Of a DNA stretch of 64,000 bases, positions 42,916 to 52,397 are shown one piece after another. A program made the position numbers and the translations under genes. Each line of letters starts with the position of its first letter. Position 1 is the first letter of the stretch. The DNA lies in NCBI RefSeq assembly GCF_943733665.1, contig NZ_OX030782.1, positions 578,001 through 642,000 on the forward strand, in the 5' to 3' direction. Source of the DNA: Aquimarina sp. Aq107. Lineage in GTDB: Bacteria; Bacteroidota; Bacteroidia; Flavobacteriales; Flavobacteriaceae. Below the pieces are notes generated by a model. It did not search any database. It saw only the letters and a list, made by a program, of their open reading frames with translations, and was not told the origin of the DNA.

Positions 42916-45510
42916 TTAAAAATCTATTCGAAAAGATACATTAGGTGTAATTCCGGCAGAAAAGGTGTTTACTTCTTGCAGTAAATAAGTGTTATTATCA
43001 AATCTAACACTATATGTTCGATTTAAAGTATTCTCTCTATCATAGAGATTAAATAACGACAAACCAATTTTGCTTTGCCAAGCATCATCTTTTGATAAAT
43101 TAAATTTATAAGAAGCAGAAAAATCTAGACGATGGTAAGTATCTAATCGATCACTATTAACTTCTCCATAGTCAATAAGAATGAATTCATTAGTTTCTAT
43201 AATACCTAAAGCAGGAGTATAAGGTCGACCTGTTCTTGCAGTCCATCCTAATGAAAATTCGAAATTATTCCATTGATAGCTGTGTATCCAAGATAAGTAG
43301 TGTTTAATGTCAAAATTACCTCGAAAATATTGGTTGTCATTTACATTTTCAAATCTGAAATCTTGATCTGTATATGAATACCCAACCCAAGTTCTATAAT
43401 TTTTTATTCTTTTTTTGATTAATACGTCTATTCCAAAAACCTTACTTGATCCTGTTTCTAAGTCTAGAACCCCATTAAAACCATTAGCAAATGAAGTAAG
43501 TCCGCTTGTGGATTTATGATATCCTTCGATATCAATATACCAGTCGTTTTTGTTAATAGTAAATCCAGTAGATATTTGATCACTACTAAGCATGGATACA
43601 AACTCTGAATCTGCCAATAACCATATTTGATTATCTAGGTTAAAATCATTCGGTAAATAATTAGATATTTGACTAATTACTTGGTTTTTTCTTTCAGCTG
43701 CTAACTTTGTTATGATATTTTTTGATAGGTTCACCTCTAAGTTTATTCGAGGTTCCCAGTATGTTTTATTAAGAACAGAGAAATAATTACCTCTAACTCC
43801 GGCACTTATTTTAAGTTTCTCATTAGCATTAAATTTATATTCTCCAAATATGGCGTGGGTAATATTACTATTACTTTCATCAAAAGAAAAATTGTCAAAA
43901 GAATAGTCAGCATTATATGCTACATCATTGGTTGAAAAATCATAGCCAGAAGCAAAACTGTGTTTAGTATTTATTGTCCAATTAGTATGAATAGAGGCAC
44001 CAGAGTCTCTAATTGTATTCTCCTCTACTATATTGTTATCAAAGAACAGAAACCCATCAATACTTGCTCTAGATTCTCTTAATCCGTTATAGTTAAAATC
44101 ATAATTAGAAAAATAAATATTAGCCGAATGAGAAAAACTATTGTTCCATTTTTTATCCCATTTTATATTAGCTCCTTGATTTACAAATTCTAAATTGTCT
44201 TTTTGGATTTCATCAAATGGTTCACTAAATCCTTGGATGTTTTTAATATTAAGTGTGTAGTTGAGGTCATTGTTTGTAAAAATAGAACTAATTATTAATT
44301 TGTCATCTTTAGATAAGTCTAGAATTGCTTTGACGGTTAGATCAGTAAAATAAAATACATTTTCATTTTCTACAGTTTCTTGATCCAATTTTTGATTGTC
44401 TACAAAAAATCGAATACTTTGGAAAGCTCGATCAGAATAGCTGCGAAATGTTGATGTTTCGATAAAGTCAGTAAATGCTCTTCTTGCCGATACAATCACG
44501 CCAAAATCATCATCAATAGGAGCTTCGATATATGCATCAACGTTAGTCATATTAAAACCAAAACCAAAGCCAAAGTCTTTTGGAACCTCATTTTTGGATT
44601 CGATATCTACAACTCCAGAAATTCTATTTCCATATTTAGCTTCAGTACTACTTCTATAAAGTTTAATATTTTCTGTTATGTACGGATTGAAAATGGATAA
44701 TAAATCAAAAAAATGACCTGAACTATACATTTTTATTCCATCCCATAAAATCAAATTATGATCAGGTGTGCCACCTCTAATATGTAATCCAGAAGCGGTT
44801 TCGGTAGGGCTTTGAATTCCAGGAAGAAACTGAAGTGTTTGTAATACATCGGGTTCTACTAGTCTTGGTAAAATACCTAGTTTACTAGGGTCTATATTTA
44901 CTGCACTACTAGCTCCTTGTCTTGATATTCCAGAAGTCACATACTCCGTAATTACTACTTCGCCTAATTGGAAATCATCTTCGGATAGTAGTATTTTAAT
45001 ACAATCACTATTTTCTAATTCTTTGGCAGTAAATTGTCTGTTTTTGTAGCCTAAAAACTGAATGTTAATAGTGTCATTGGGGCTTGATAAGAATAATTGA
45101 AAATAACCTTTATGATTTGATGTTGTAGATTTGGCTTGGCTTTTATTATTAATAAAAGCTTCGGACAACGATTCTTTTGTTAAATTGTCTAATAAATACC
45201 CGCAAATTGAAATTTTTCCTTTTTGATTCTTTTTCCTTATTACATAATACCTGTCATTGATTTTTTCAAAAAGAATAGAGGTTTGAGATTCAATCTCTTT
45301 AAGAACTTCTTCTAGAGATGTTATTTCAGTAATGTTGATTGATTCGTTTTTTACTATTTCAGGATTAAAGGAGAATTTAATTTCATTAGATTTTTCTAAG
45401 ATTTTTAAAAACTCTTGTAGTGATATGTTTTCATATCTTTTGTTGACCGTAGTTTGAGAAAAACAGTTAATATATATAAGTACAAAAAAAGATAAAAAAA
45501 AAGATTTCAT
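42916..45510 (-). CDS. STN-domain TonB-dependent receptor (module B)
   Basis: An 864-residue outer-membrane receptor, paralogue of the module A receptor. Order: signal peptide (to about 18), STN domain (about 22-92, ISLQEFLKILEKSNEIKF), carboxypeptidase-regulatory-like domain (about 100-175), plug with HIRGGTPDHNLILWDGIKMY (about 243), barrel ending NVSFRIDF. It begins directly after the fecR stop codon. No SusD-like gene is present. Flanking secreted peptidases suggest a peptide or protein-fragment ligand, which is inference only. Confidence 0.88.
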   Translation of the reverse strand: MKSFFLSFFVLIYINCFSQTTVNKRYENISLQEFLKILEKSNEIKFSFNPEIVKNESINITEITSLEEVLKEIESQTSILFEKINDRYYVIRKKNQKGKISICGYLLDNLTKESLSEAFINNKSQAKSTTSNHKGYFQLFLSSPNDTINIQFLGYKNRQFTAKELENSDCIKILLSEDDFQLGEVVITEYVTSGISRQGASSAVNIDPSKLGILPRLVEPDVLQTLQFLPGIQSPTETASGLHIRGGTPDHNLILWDGIKMYSSGHFFDLLSIFNPYITENIKLYRSSTEAKYGNRISGVVDIESKNEVPKDFGFGFGFNMTNVDAYIEAPIDDDFGVIVSARRAFTDFIETSTFRSYSDRAFQSIRFFVDNQKLDQETVENENVFYFTDLTVKAILDLSKDDKLIISSIFTNNDLNYTLNIKNIQGFSEPFDEIQKDNLEFVNQGANIKWDKKWNNSFSHSANIYFSNYDFNYNGLRESRASIDGFLFFDNNIVEENTIRDSGASIHTNWTINTKHSFASGYDFSTNDVAYNADYSFDNFSFDESNSNITHAIFGEYKFNANEKLKISAGVRGNYFSVLNKTYWEPRINLEVNLSKNIITKLAAERKNQVISQISNYLPNDFNLDNQIWLLADSEFVSMLSSDQISTGFTINKNDWYIDIEGYHKSTSGLTSFANGFNGVLDLETGSSKVFGIDVLIKKRIKNYRTWVGYSYTDQDFRFENVNDNQYFRGNFDIKHYLSWIHSYQWNNFEFSLGWTARTGRPYTPALGIIETNEFILIDYGEVNSDRLDTYHRLDFSASYKFNLSKDDAWQSKIGLSLFNLYDRENTLNRTYSVRFDNNTYLLQEVNTFSAGITPNVSFRIDF

Positions 45511-46422
45511 TTATTCCTTAACGAGAACTATGTGGTTTTCGTTGTTAAAAGTATATGAAATTTCCATAGGAACAAAGATTGTTTTTAAAGCTAGTTCAAT
45601 ATCATTGTGATTGTAGCTACCTGTAAAACGCTTATCTTGATTAATGCTTTTCTTGTCAAAAGAAATTTTAAACTGATTTTCTAAAGATTGTATTACTTGT
45701 TTTAGGGGAGTGTTTGTAAACGTAGTTTCTCCAGACATCCAGCTAGGCTCTGTTATTTCGGTTTCCCAATTTTCAACTATGTTATCCGAAACTCTAAAGG
45801 CTTTTCCTTTGGTAAGAATGACTTCTTTAGTAGTATTATGCCCTATAGCTTTTACCTTACCTTCAGAACATATTACCTCAAAATAATCTTTTTGTGCATT
45901 AACATTAAATTGTGTCCCTAATACTCTAACCTCTCCGGATTCAGTTTCTACAACAAAATTAGATCCTTTTTTAACTTTAAAAAAAGCTTCTCCTACCAGA
46001 GTAACTTTTCTTTGGTTTTCCCAATCTGATTTTTTGAATTTTAATTCCGATTTCGAATTTAAAACTACTTCAGATCCATCTAAAAGTTCAATGGTGATTT
46101 GTTCTCCGTAATCCGTAGCATGAGTAGTAGTGTTGTCAAAGAAAAAAAACAGTCCAATAAGAGCTAACAAGGCAGCAGCAGCACCATAAGTCCATCTAGT
46201 AATAAAAGTTCTTACTTTCGGTTTTTCTTGTATTTCATTTTTAATAGTGGTAAAAATTTCCTTTTTGTTATAACTAGGAGATTGTAATTTATCTATTTTA
46301 TCAAGAATAGTGATATATTTTTGATAATCTTCCGATTTTTCAAATTCCGCTTTCTCCTTGTCATTTAGATCGTTATTTAACCATCTTGCCAAAAATGTTT
46401 CGTCTGAATATGGATTTTTCAT
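45511..46422 (-). CDS. FecR family anti-sigma/signal transducer (module B)
   Basis: A 303-residue inner-membrane protein: N-terminal anti-sigma region (FLARWLNNDLNDKEKAEFEK), one transmembrane helix (about 78-96), FecR periplasmic domain (TIELLDGSEVVLNSKSELKF, GTQFNVNAQ) and C-terminal DUF4974 (TPLKQVIQSLENQFKISF). It is the middle gene of a sigma-fecR-receptor operon. The 70-bp spacer after the sigma gene contains TAGGGTAAT on the coding strand, comparable to AGGGTAGG in module A. Confidence 0.9.
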   Translation of the reverse strand: MKNPYSDETFLARWLNNDLNDKEKAEFEKSEDYQKYITILDKIDKLQSPSYNKKEIFTTIKNEIQEKPKVRTFITRWTYGAAAALLALIGLFFFFDNTTTHATDYGEQITIELLDGSEVVLNSKSELKFKKSDWENQRKVTLVGEAFFKVKKGSNFVVETESGEVRVLGTQFNVNAQKDYFEVICSEGKVKAIGHNTTKEVILTKGKAFRVSDNIVENWETEITEPSWMSGETTFTNTPLKQVIQSLENQFKISFDKKSINQDKRFTGSYNHNDIELALKTIFVPMEISYTFNNENHIVLVKE

Positions 46423-46492
46423 TAATTTTCTTCTACTTCGTTTATGCTTCCTTATTTATTAACAGGCTTATACTATATTACCCTACAAATGA

Positions 46493-47002
46493 TTACAAAA
46501 TATCTCCTAATTTTTGTCTTAAGCTTAATAAAGCATAATGTATTCGCTTTTCTATAGCTTTAACGGAAACTCCCGTAATTTCGGCAATTTCTTTATATGA
46601 TTTTTTATCGATTCGTGATAATAAAAATGTTTCTCTTTGTTTTTCGGGCAGGCTATCTATTGCATTATTAAGCTTAACCATAAACTCTTTTTCTTCAATA
46701 ATAAACTGAGGATCTTGATTGTTAAGATCAGAATGAGGTCTTTGTTCATACCTCAGAACCACCTTTTTATGAGCAATATGATTTAATAAGTTGTTATTTG
46801 CTACTGTATATAAATAAGATTTAGCTTTGAAAAAAACTACTTTTTTACAGTTCTTCCATAACTTTATAAATGCATCTTGTATTATATCTTCTGCTAAATC
46901 AATATCTCCACATTTATAATAAATAATATTCCGCAGTGACTCAGAACAATCATCAAAGATTGATTCAAAATTTTTTTCATCACAAACAGATTTCTTTTCC
47001 AT
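46493..47002 (-). CDS. ECF (FecI-like) RNA polymerase sigma factor (module B)
   Basis: A 169-residue ECF sigma factor: region 2 (LRNIIYYKCGDIDLAEDIIQ then DAFIKLWKN) and region 4 (LPEKQRETFLLSRIDKKSYK, EIAEITGVSVKAIEKRI). It is first in the minus-strand operon and faces the T9SS protein gene. A perfect 12-bp palindrome TTGATATATCAA lies at 47028-47039, about 25 bp before its start codon, a candidate operator. Targets unknown; the neighbouring secreted-protein genes are the obvious candidates. Confidence 0.92.
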   Translation of the reverse strand: MEKKSVCDEKNFESIFDDCSESLRNIIYYKCGDIDLAEDIIQDAFIKLWKNCKKVVFFKAKSYLYTVANNNLLNHIAHKKVVLRYEQRPHSDLNNQDPQFIIEEKEFMVKLNNAIDSLPEKQRETFLLSRIDKKSYKEIAEITGVSVKAIEKRIHYALLSLRQKLGDIL

Positions 47003-47227
47003 ATATTTTTCGAAGATATTTATTTTATTGATATATCAAAACAGAATATAGTTTACTCTCTAAAAAATAGTACTCTATCTTTTAAGAAACACATTTTATG
47101 ACTTTTAATTTTATCTATTAATGAGAAAATTATGATATTTCAATTGAAACAGTATATTTAACTGATTATCAATATATTTTTAGTTTGTGATTTTAAAAAA
47201 AAATAGAGTATGTTAGCGAGGTAAAAA

Positions 47228-47268
47228 AAACAGTAGAAAAAGTAGGGTTTTATCTTTTTTACTTGTTT
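47228..47268 (+). promoter_or_regulatory. leader hairpin of the T9SS propeller gene
   Basis: AAACAGTAGAAAAAG (47228-47242) and CTTTTTTACTTGTTT (47254-47268) pair with one bulge on each side, around an 11-nt loop TAGGGTTTTAT. ACTCAAC follows at 47281-47287, 13 nt before the ATG. The arrangement matches the two metallopeptidase leaders although the stem sequence differs. The rest of the 298-bp gap to sigma factor B shows only the palindrome at 47028-47039. Confidence 0.5.
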
Positions 47269-47300
47269 ATTATAGAAGTAACTCAACAAAATTTGTTAAA

Positions 47301-50300
47301 ATGAAAAAAATTATTCTTTTAGTTGTAGCATTATCTTTCTCTTATTTGGGTAGTGCTCAGTTTAATTCAAAGGCTCCTTGGATGAAGGAGTTAAATGCGC
47401 AAAAAAAGTCATCCGGGACAGATGAACCTCTAAAGTTTCAGGAAATTGTAGATGCGTTTAATGAGTATTGGAAGGATAAAGATTATACCAAAAAAGGTTC
47501 TGGATATAAGCCTTTTAAAAGATGGGAAGATTTTTGGAAAGACTGTTTAAATGATGATGGAACTCTTATGACTGCGAAACAGATATGGGATTCTGGATTA
47601 CAAAAAAAAGCATTACAAAGTAAAATGGTTGATGATAGTAATTGGGTGGCATTAGGGCCAGACGATATAATTGATAGATCATTTTCAAGTGCAAATATTG
47701 GTCGTGTAAATGTTGTTATTGTAGATCCAGTTGACTCTAATAAATATTATGCAGGAACACCTGCTGGTGGAATATGGAGATCTTTAGACGCAGGAGCATC
47801 TTGGACTCCTTTGTCTGATGAATTACCACAGATTGGGGTTTCGGCGATTGCTATAGATCCTGTAGATACCGATATTATATATATCGGAACTGGTGATGAT
47901 GATGCTAACGATACCGTTAGTGTTGGAGTCTTGAAATCAACGGATGGAGGTCAGACTTGGAATACAACAGGATTAAATTTTACAGTATCTAGTGCTAATA
48001 ACATTAGTGAAATATATTTAGATCCAACTGATAGAAATAAAGTATTCGTTTCTACAAGTAGAGGATTTTATAAGTCGATTAATGCTGGGACTAGTTTTGT
48101 TAGGGTTTTTAATTCAGACTTAAATGATATGAAATTAAAGCCTGGAGATTCTAACATCATTTATGCTGTTTCGGATTCACAAGTTTTTAAATCTGTGGAT
48201 AATGGAGATTCTTTTTTAACTATCTCTAGTGGATTGCCACTTTCAAGTACGAATACAAGATATGCTATTGATGTAACACCAGCTGATCCTAATTATGTTT
48301 ATGTATTAAGTGCAGGAGCTGGTAGTGCTTTTCAAGGGTTGTATAAATCAACTGATAGTGGTACTACATTTACAAAAACTGCTACTACTGAAAATGTTTT
48401 CGGAGCAGGACAGGCTTGGTATGATATGGCGTTGGCTGTTTCTGATACTGATGCTGATGAGGTTTATACAGGAGAGTTGGATGTTTGGAAATCAACAGAC
48501 GGAGGTGATAATTTCACTCAGGTTAATAACTGGTCGGTAAGAACAGCATCTTATACGCATGCGGATATTCACTTTTTAAGATTTTTTAATGGAGAATTGT
48601 ATTGTGGTAGTGACGGAGGTATTTTTAAATCTACTAATGGTGGAACGACTTTTTCTGATCTAACGCAAAAAATGCAAATAGGACAGTTTTATGAGATAGC
48701 AGTTTCTAAAGCTAATGGAAAATCTAAGAAAATGGCTGGAGGTTTGCAGGATAATGGAAGTTTTGGTTTAACAACCTCTGGAGAATGGAATGTTTATGGA
48801 GGCGGTGATGGAATGGATGCGGCTATCGATCCTAATAACGATAATAATTATTATGGTTTTATGCAAAATGGTCAGAATCTTTGGATATCTACTAACGGTG
48901 GATTAACTCAAACTGCAAGAGTTGCGCAACCATCAGGTTCAACAGGAAATTGGATAACTCCTCTTTTAATGAATAAAGAAAGTGAGTTATATGCTGCTTA
49001 TAATGCTATTTATAGATTAGATGGTAATGCTTTTACTCAGGTTTCCCCTAATTTCACAGGGAGTTCTGACACTAGAAACAGAATAGATCAATTTGAAATA
49101 GACCCTTCAAATTCTGATATTATGTTTGCTACAATTAATGAAACAATGTGGAAAAGTATAGATAGAGGTCTAACTTTTTCTGAAGTTGAAACTTTTGCTC
49201 TATCTGTTACTTCTGTAACGGTACATAGTAGTGATAGTAATATTGTTTATGTTACTACTTCTGGGAGATCAGGTAAAGTGTATGTATCTAATAATGGAGG
49301 GGAAGATTTTACTGATATAACAGGAGATTTACCAAGTATTCCTAAGCTTGTTATTAAACATCAAGATTTACATTCAGATAATCCCTTATTTGTAGGTACC
49401 TCTACTGGTGTATATAGAACAGATGATACTACTCCTGGCGTATGGGAAGCATTTGATAATAATTTACCAAATGTTCCTGTTAGGGATTTAGAAATTAATG
49501 TAAACGATGCCAATATTACGGCGGCTACTTATGGTAGAGGTGTTTGGCAATCAACAATACCAGTTGAATTAGCACAAGATGATATTCGTTTAGTAGCAAT
49601 CAATTCTCCAGGAACAGAAATTAATTGTGGAGCAATATCTCCATCATTTACTGTTAAGAATAATGGAGTAAATCCAATTTCTTCAATTGCTATAGAATAT
49701 ATTGTAGATGGTAATTCTAATACAACTTCTTGGACGGGTAATATTAATTCTAACGAAACAGCAATTATAGACTTACCTGAAATGAATTTAGATTTAGGAA
49801 TTCATAGTATAAGTGTTATCGCTTCGGTTACTAACGATACTAATGATGGTAATGATTCAATTGAAGTGAGTTTTAATACAAATAGTAGTTTTGATATCGC
49901 TCAAGGAGTTAATGATTTTGAGGATAGTGAAGATGAGTTGTTAACTAGTGGAGGTGTTTTATGGGAGCGAGGAGTTCCTGCTGGAGCTATTTTAAATACA
50001 GCTGCTTCTGGACAGAATGCGTACGCAACGAATTTGGATGGTAATTATATTGATGGTACAACCAGTTATTTAGTTTCTAATTGTTATGATATGACAACTG
50101 TAGGAGATAATCCTGTTCTTAAATTTAATATGGCATTTGATATTGAATTAGATTGGGATTATATCAATGTTGAGTATTCAACTGATGGGGGAGCTGTTTG
50201 GAATATTTTAGGAACTGCTAGTGACCCAAATTGGTACAATAGTAATACTGCGGTTAATTTAAGTAATTGTTCTACTTGTCCTGGAGCTCAGTGGACTGGA

Positions 50301-50714
50301 AGAGATGCTACTATGAAAGAATATAGTTATGATTTATCTGCTTTTTCAAGTGAAAATAATTTCGTTTTTAGATTTAACTTCGTATCAGATGGTGCAGTTA
50401 ATAATGAAGGAGTAGTTATTGATGATGTAATAATTGAAGGTAATACATTAAGTGTTGGTGAATTTGAAAATACTCCTGTGTTGAGTCTTTTCCCAAATCC
50501 TTCTAGCGATGTGTTTAATATCCAGTGGAGAAATGCTAATAATGTATCATATACAGTTACAGATTTAGCTGGAAAATTAATTGCTTCTAGAAACGCGGTT
50601 AGTTCTTCTGAAAATACTACACAAATTAATTTATCTGGTTTTGCGAAAGGAATGTATTTCTTAAATGTAAATTTAGATGGCGTAGAAGAAACAATGAAGC
50701 TTATTAAGAACTAA
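47301..50714 (+). CDS. secreted sortilin/BNR-type beta-propeller protein with T9SS type A sorting domain
   Basis: A 1137-residue secreted protein. Order: signal peptide (1-19), N-terminal region (about 20-110) rich in Trp/Lys, a large VPS10/sialidase-like propeller (about 115-755) with many Asp-box-type repeats (SLDAGASWTPL, STDGGQTWNT, STNGGTTFSD), a CARDB-like beta domain (about 760-860), a jelly-roll-like domain with NFEDSED ... ISTDGGAVWNIL-type strands (about 865-1050), and a C-terminal sorting domain (FPNPSSDVFNIQW ... KGMYFLNVNLDG, ending MKLIKN). No catalytic peptidase motif is visible. Divergent from sigma factor B. Confidence 0.88.
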   Translation: MKKIILLVVALSFSYLGSAQFNSKAPWMKELNAQKKSSGTDEPLKFQEIVDAFNEYWKDKDYTKKGSGYKPFKRWEDFWKDCLNDDGTLMTAKQIWDSGLQKKALQSKMVDDSNWVALGPDDIIDRSFSSANIGRVNVVIVDPVDSNKYYAGTPAGGIWRSLDAGASWTPLSDELPQIGVSAIAIDPVDTDIIYIGTGDDDANDTVSVGVLKSTDGGQTWNTTGLNFTVSSANNISEIYLDPTDRNKVFVSTSRGFYKSINAGTSFVRVFNSDLNDMKLKPGDSNIIYAVSDSQVFKSVDNGDSFLTISSGLPLSSTNTRYAIDVTPADPNYVYVLSAGAGSAFQGLYKSTDSGTTFTKTATTENVFGAGQAWYDMALAVSDTDADEVYTGELDVWKSTDGGDNFTQVNNWSVRTASYTHADIHFLRFFNGELYCGSDGGIFKSTNGGTTFSDLTQKMQIGQFYEIAVSKANGKSKKMAGGLQDNGSFGLTTSGEWNVYGGGDGMDAAIDPNNDNNYYGFMQNGQNLWISTNGGLTQTARVAQPSGSTGNWITPLLMNKESELYAAYNAIYRLDGNAFTQVSPNFTGSSDTRNRIDQFEIDPSNSDIMFATINETMWKSIDRGLTFSEVETFALSVTSVTVHSSDSNIVYVTTSGRSGKVYVSNNGGEDFTDITGDLPSIPKLVIKHQDLHSDNPLFVGTSTGVYRTDDTTPGVWEAFDNNLPNVPVRDLEINVNDANITAATYGRGVWQSTIPVELAQDDIRLVAINSPGTEINCGAISPSFTVKNNGVNPISSIAIEYIVDGNSNTTSWTGNINSNETAIIDLPEMNLDLGIHSISVIASVTNDTNDGNDSIEVSFNTNSSFDIAQGVNDFEDSEDELLTSGGVLWERGVPAGAILNTAASGQNAYATNLDGNYIDGTTSYLVSNCYDMTTVGDNPVLKFNMAFDIELDWDYINVEYSTDGGAVWNILGTASDPNWYNSNTAVNLSNCSTCPGAQWTGRDATMKEYSYDLSAFSSENNFVFRFNFVSDGAVNNEGVVIDDVIIEGNTLSVGEFENTPVLSLFPNPSSDVFNIQWRNANNVSYTVTDLAGKLIASRNAVSSSENTTQINLSGFAKGMYFLNVNLDGVEETMKLIKN

Positions 50715-50763
50715 GTATATTAATGATTTAGAAATAAAATTTCTAAAGCTGTTATAATTTTAC

Positions 50764-50798
50764 AAAGGCTACCAGATTTTATTATCTGGTAGCCTTTT
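50764..50798 (+). terminator. terminator after the T9SS propeller gene
   Basis: AAAGGCTACCAGAT / ATCTGGTAGCCTTT stem with a 6-nt loop and a T-run. Confidence 0.9.
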
Positions 50799-50871
50799 TG
50801 TTTAAGATGATTCGTTATCAAATTTTTATCGATATCATTATTTAATATAAAAGTTAAAATATATTATTAGA

Positions 50872-51288
50872 TTAAATGTTGTGAGGTTTTTTATTTAATA
50901 TCGGAAATATTAGTTTCCTCTTAATGAATAATAAAATACCTAAAATTAGGTATGATATGCTTTTTAATCCGTACCCTATGGTAAATTGATAATATGCGCC
51001 TGATGGAATACCTCCACCTGGTTCTATGAGAATTAAAGCATTCAAAAATATTCGAATGACACTATAGCAAATAATCAGGATGCTCCAGTACTTTATGATT
51101 TTTTTTAAAGTTTTTTTCTGATTTAAAAAAATATAACCAAAAGGTAATAGGAAAATAATACTGAGCAATAATGGGTAATATAAACCTATAATCGTGTACT
51201 CTAATCCTTTGTTAAGGATGAGTATAAAACTAATTAGTAATAGTATTTCGTATATATTATATTTTACAAACTTTTTTGATGATTTCAT
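50872..51288 (-). CDS. small hypothetical membrane protein, 138 aa
   Basis: Four hydrophobic segments (about 12-30, 35-55, 62-82, 95-125) and short polar, Lys-rich ends. I do not recognise the family. Its ATG overlaps the stop of the M28 peptidase gene (ATGA), so it is translated from the same message. Confidence 0.65.
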   Translation of the reverse strand: MKSSKKFVKYNIYEILLLISFILILNKGLEYTIIGLYYPLLLSIIFLLPFGYIFLNQKKTLKKIIKYWSILIICYSVIRIFLNALILIEPGGGIPSGAYYQFTIGYGLKSISYLILGILLFIKRKLIFPILNKKPHNI

Positions 51289-52196
51289 TGCACAAGGGAT
51301 CTAAAAATTTGAAAAATGAATTCTGTAGATGATGCTAAATACTCAAAATTTACGGTGTCATAAGTATCCATATTAGTATGGATATAAGGTGTTGTGTCTC
51401 GTTTAGCATATTCTTCTGTGATTCCAAGGGTGTTAAATCCTAAATCAATGAAAGATTGATGATCCGAGGATCCTATTTTAGTCACCTGAATAGGAATGTT
51501 ATATTTTTGTGCGTTCCTCTGATATAAATTTTTTAGGATAGGTGATGGGAGTTCTATTTCAATACCAAGATTATTATCGTCATCCCAACCCATCATATCT
51601 ATCGTATGAATAGAGTGTATTTCTTTACCACTATTTTTTAACATTTTGGCATATGCCTTGCTTCCTACTGTTCCATCTTCTTCTTGATCAAATAGTACCA
51701 CAATAAAGTTTTTATTACGTGTTTTAAGTTGCATAAGTTTATATGCAATTGTTAAACTCAGAGTAACTCCTGTTGCATTATCAATAGCTCCAGGACAATT
51801 TCGTTCAGAATCATAATGACTTCCAAATAAGATGTATTCTTTACTTTTTGTTGTTGCAGGTAATATGGCCGATACATTGACCCCATTCATCGGTTGTAAA
51901 AACAGATCAAGAAACAGGTTTCCGTTTGTGGTTTTGTAATGATGGTTTTCGATTTTCCATCCTATTTTGGATAGATAATTAGATAAGTAGTTAGCAGTTA
52001 ATTTACGTTCTTCTGGTGATGCTCTTTGTGTTATATATATGTTTTCATTTATAGGTTTTTCTCCTGTAAGTTTCATCATAATTTCTTTTTGTATTAATAT
52101 CGTATCTAAGTTGTTCACCGAATCGGTTTGAGTGAAACTTAAAATTGGTATAAGAACAAGGTTATATCGTATAATTTTTAGAAGTAGTTGCTTCAT
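51285..52196 (-). CDS. M28 family zinc aminopeptidase, secreted
   Basis: About 303 residues. Signal peptide (LLLKIIRYNLVLIPILSFTQ), then the M28 domain with the zinc ligands in order: GSHYDSERNCPGAIDNATG (His and bridging Asp), LFDQEEDGTVGS (catalytic Glu pair), IDMMGWDDD (Asp) and the last His in the C-terminal EYAKRDTTPYIHTNMDTYD. I use the ATG at 52196 because it starts a normal signal peptide; an upstream ATG at 52280 would put 28 mostly hydrophobic residues in front of it. It lies upstream of, and overlaps, a small membrane protein. Confidence 0.87.
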   Translation of the reverse strand: MKQLLLKIIRYNLVLIPILSFTQTDSVNNLDTILIQKEIMMKLTGEKPINENIYITQRASPEERKLTANYLSNYLSKIGWKIENHHYKTTNGNLFLDLFLQPMNGVNVSAILPATTKSKEYILFGSHYDSERNCPGAIDNATGVTLSLTIAYKLMQLKTRNKNFIVVLFDQEEDGTVGSKAYAKMLKNSGKEIHSIHTIDMMGWDDDNNLGIEIELPSPILKNLYQRNAQKYNIPIQVTKIGSSDHQSFIDLGFNTLGITEEYAKRDTTPYIHTNMDTYDTVNFEYLASSTEFIFQIFRSLVQ

Positions 52197-52397
52197 ATGG
52201 CGTTTGGTTTTATCCAAATGTATAAGGGGTATTTTTAATATTCTAAATATTATGACAGATACCAATAATAAGAGGGTCAATTCTTAAAGTATATATATAA
52301 AGATCAATTCATACAGTATTTTAAAGGATTCGACGATGATTTTAGCTTGTCTGTCCAATTGGTTGATTTAGAATATCAAAAACAATACTTTTGATAG

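Noticed and set aside
47028..47039. TTGATATATCAA palindrome as a definite operator of sigma factor B
   Set aside because: It is short and made almost only of A and T, so chance is likely; mentioned only as a candidate in the gene entry.
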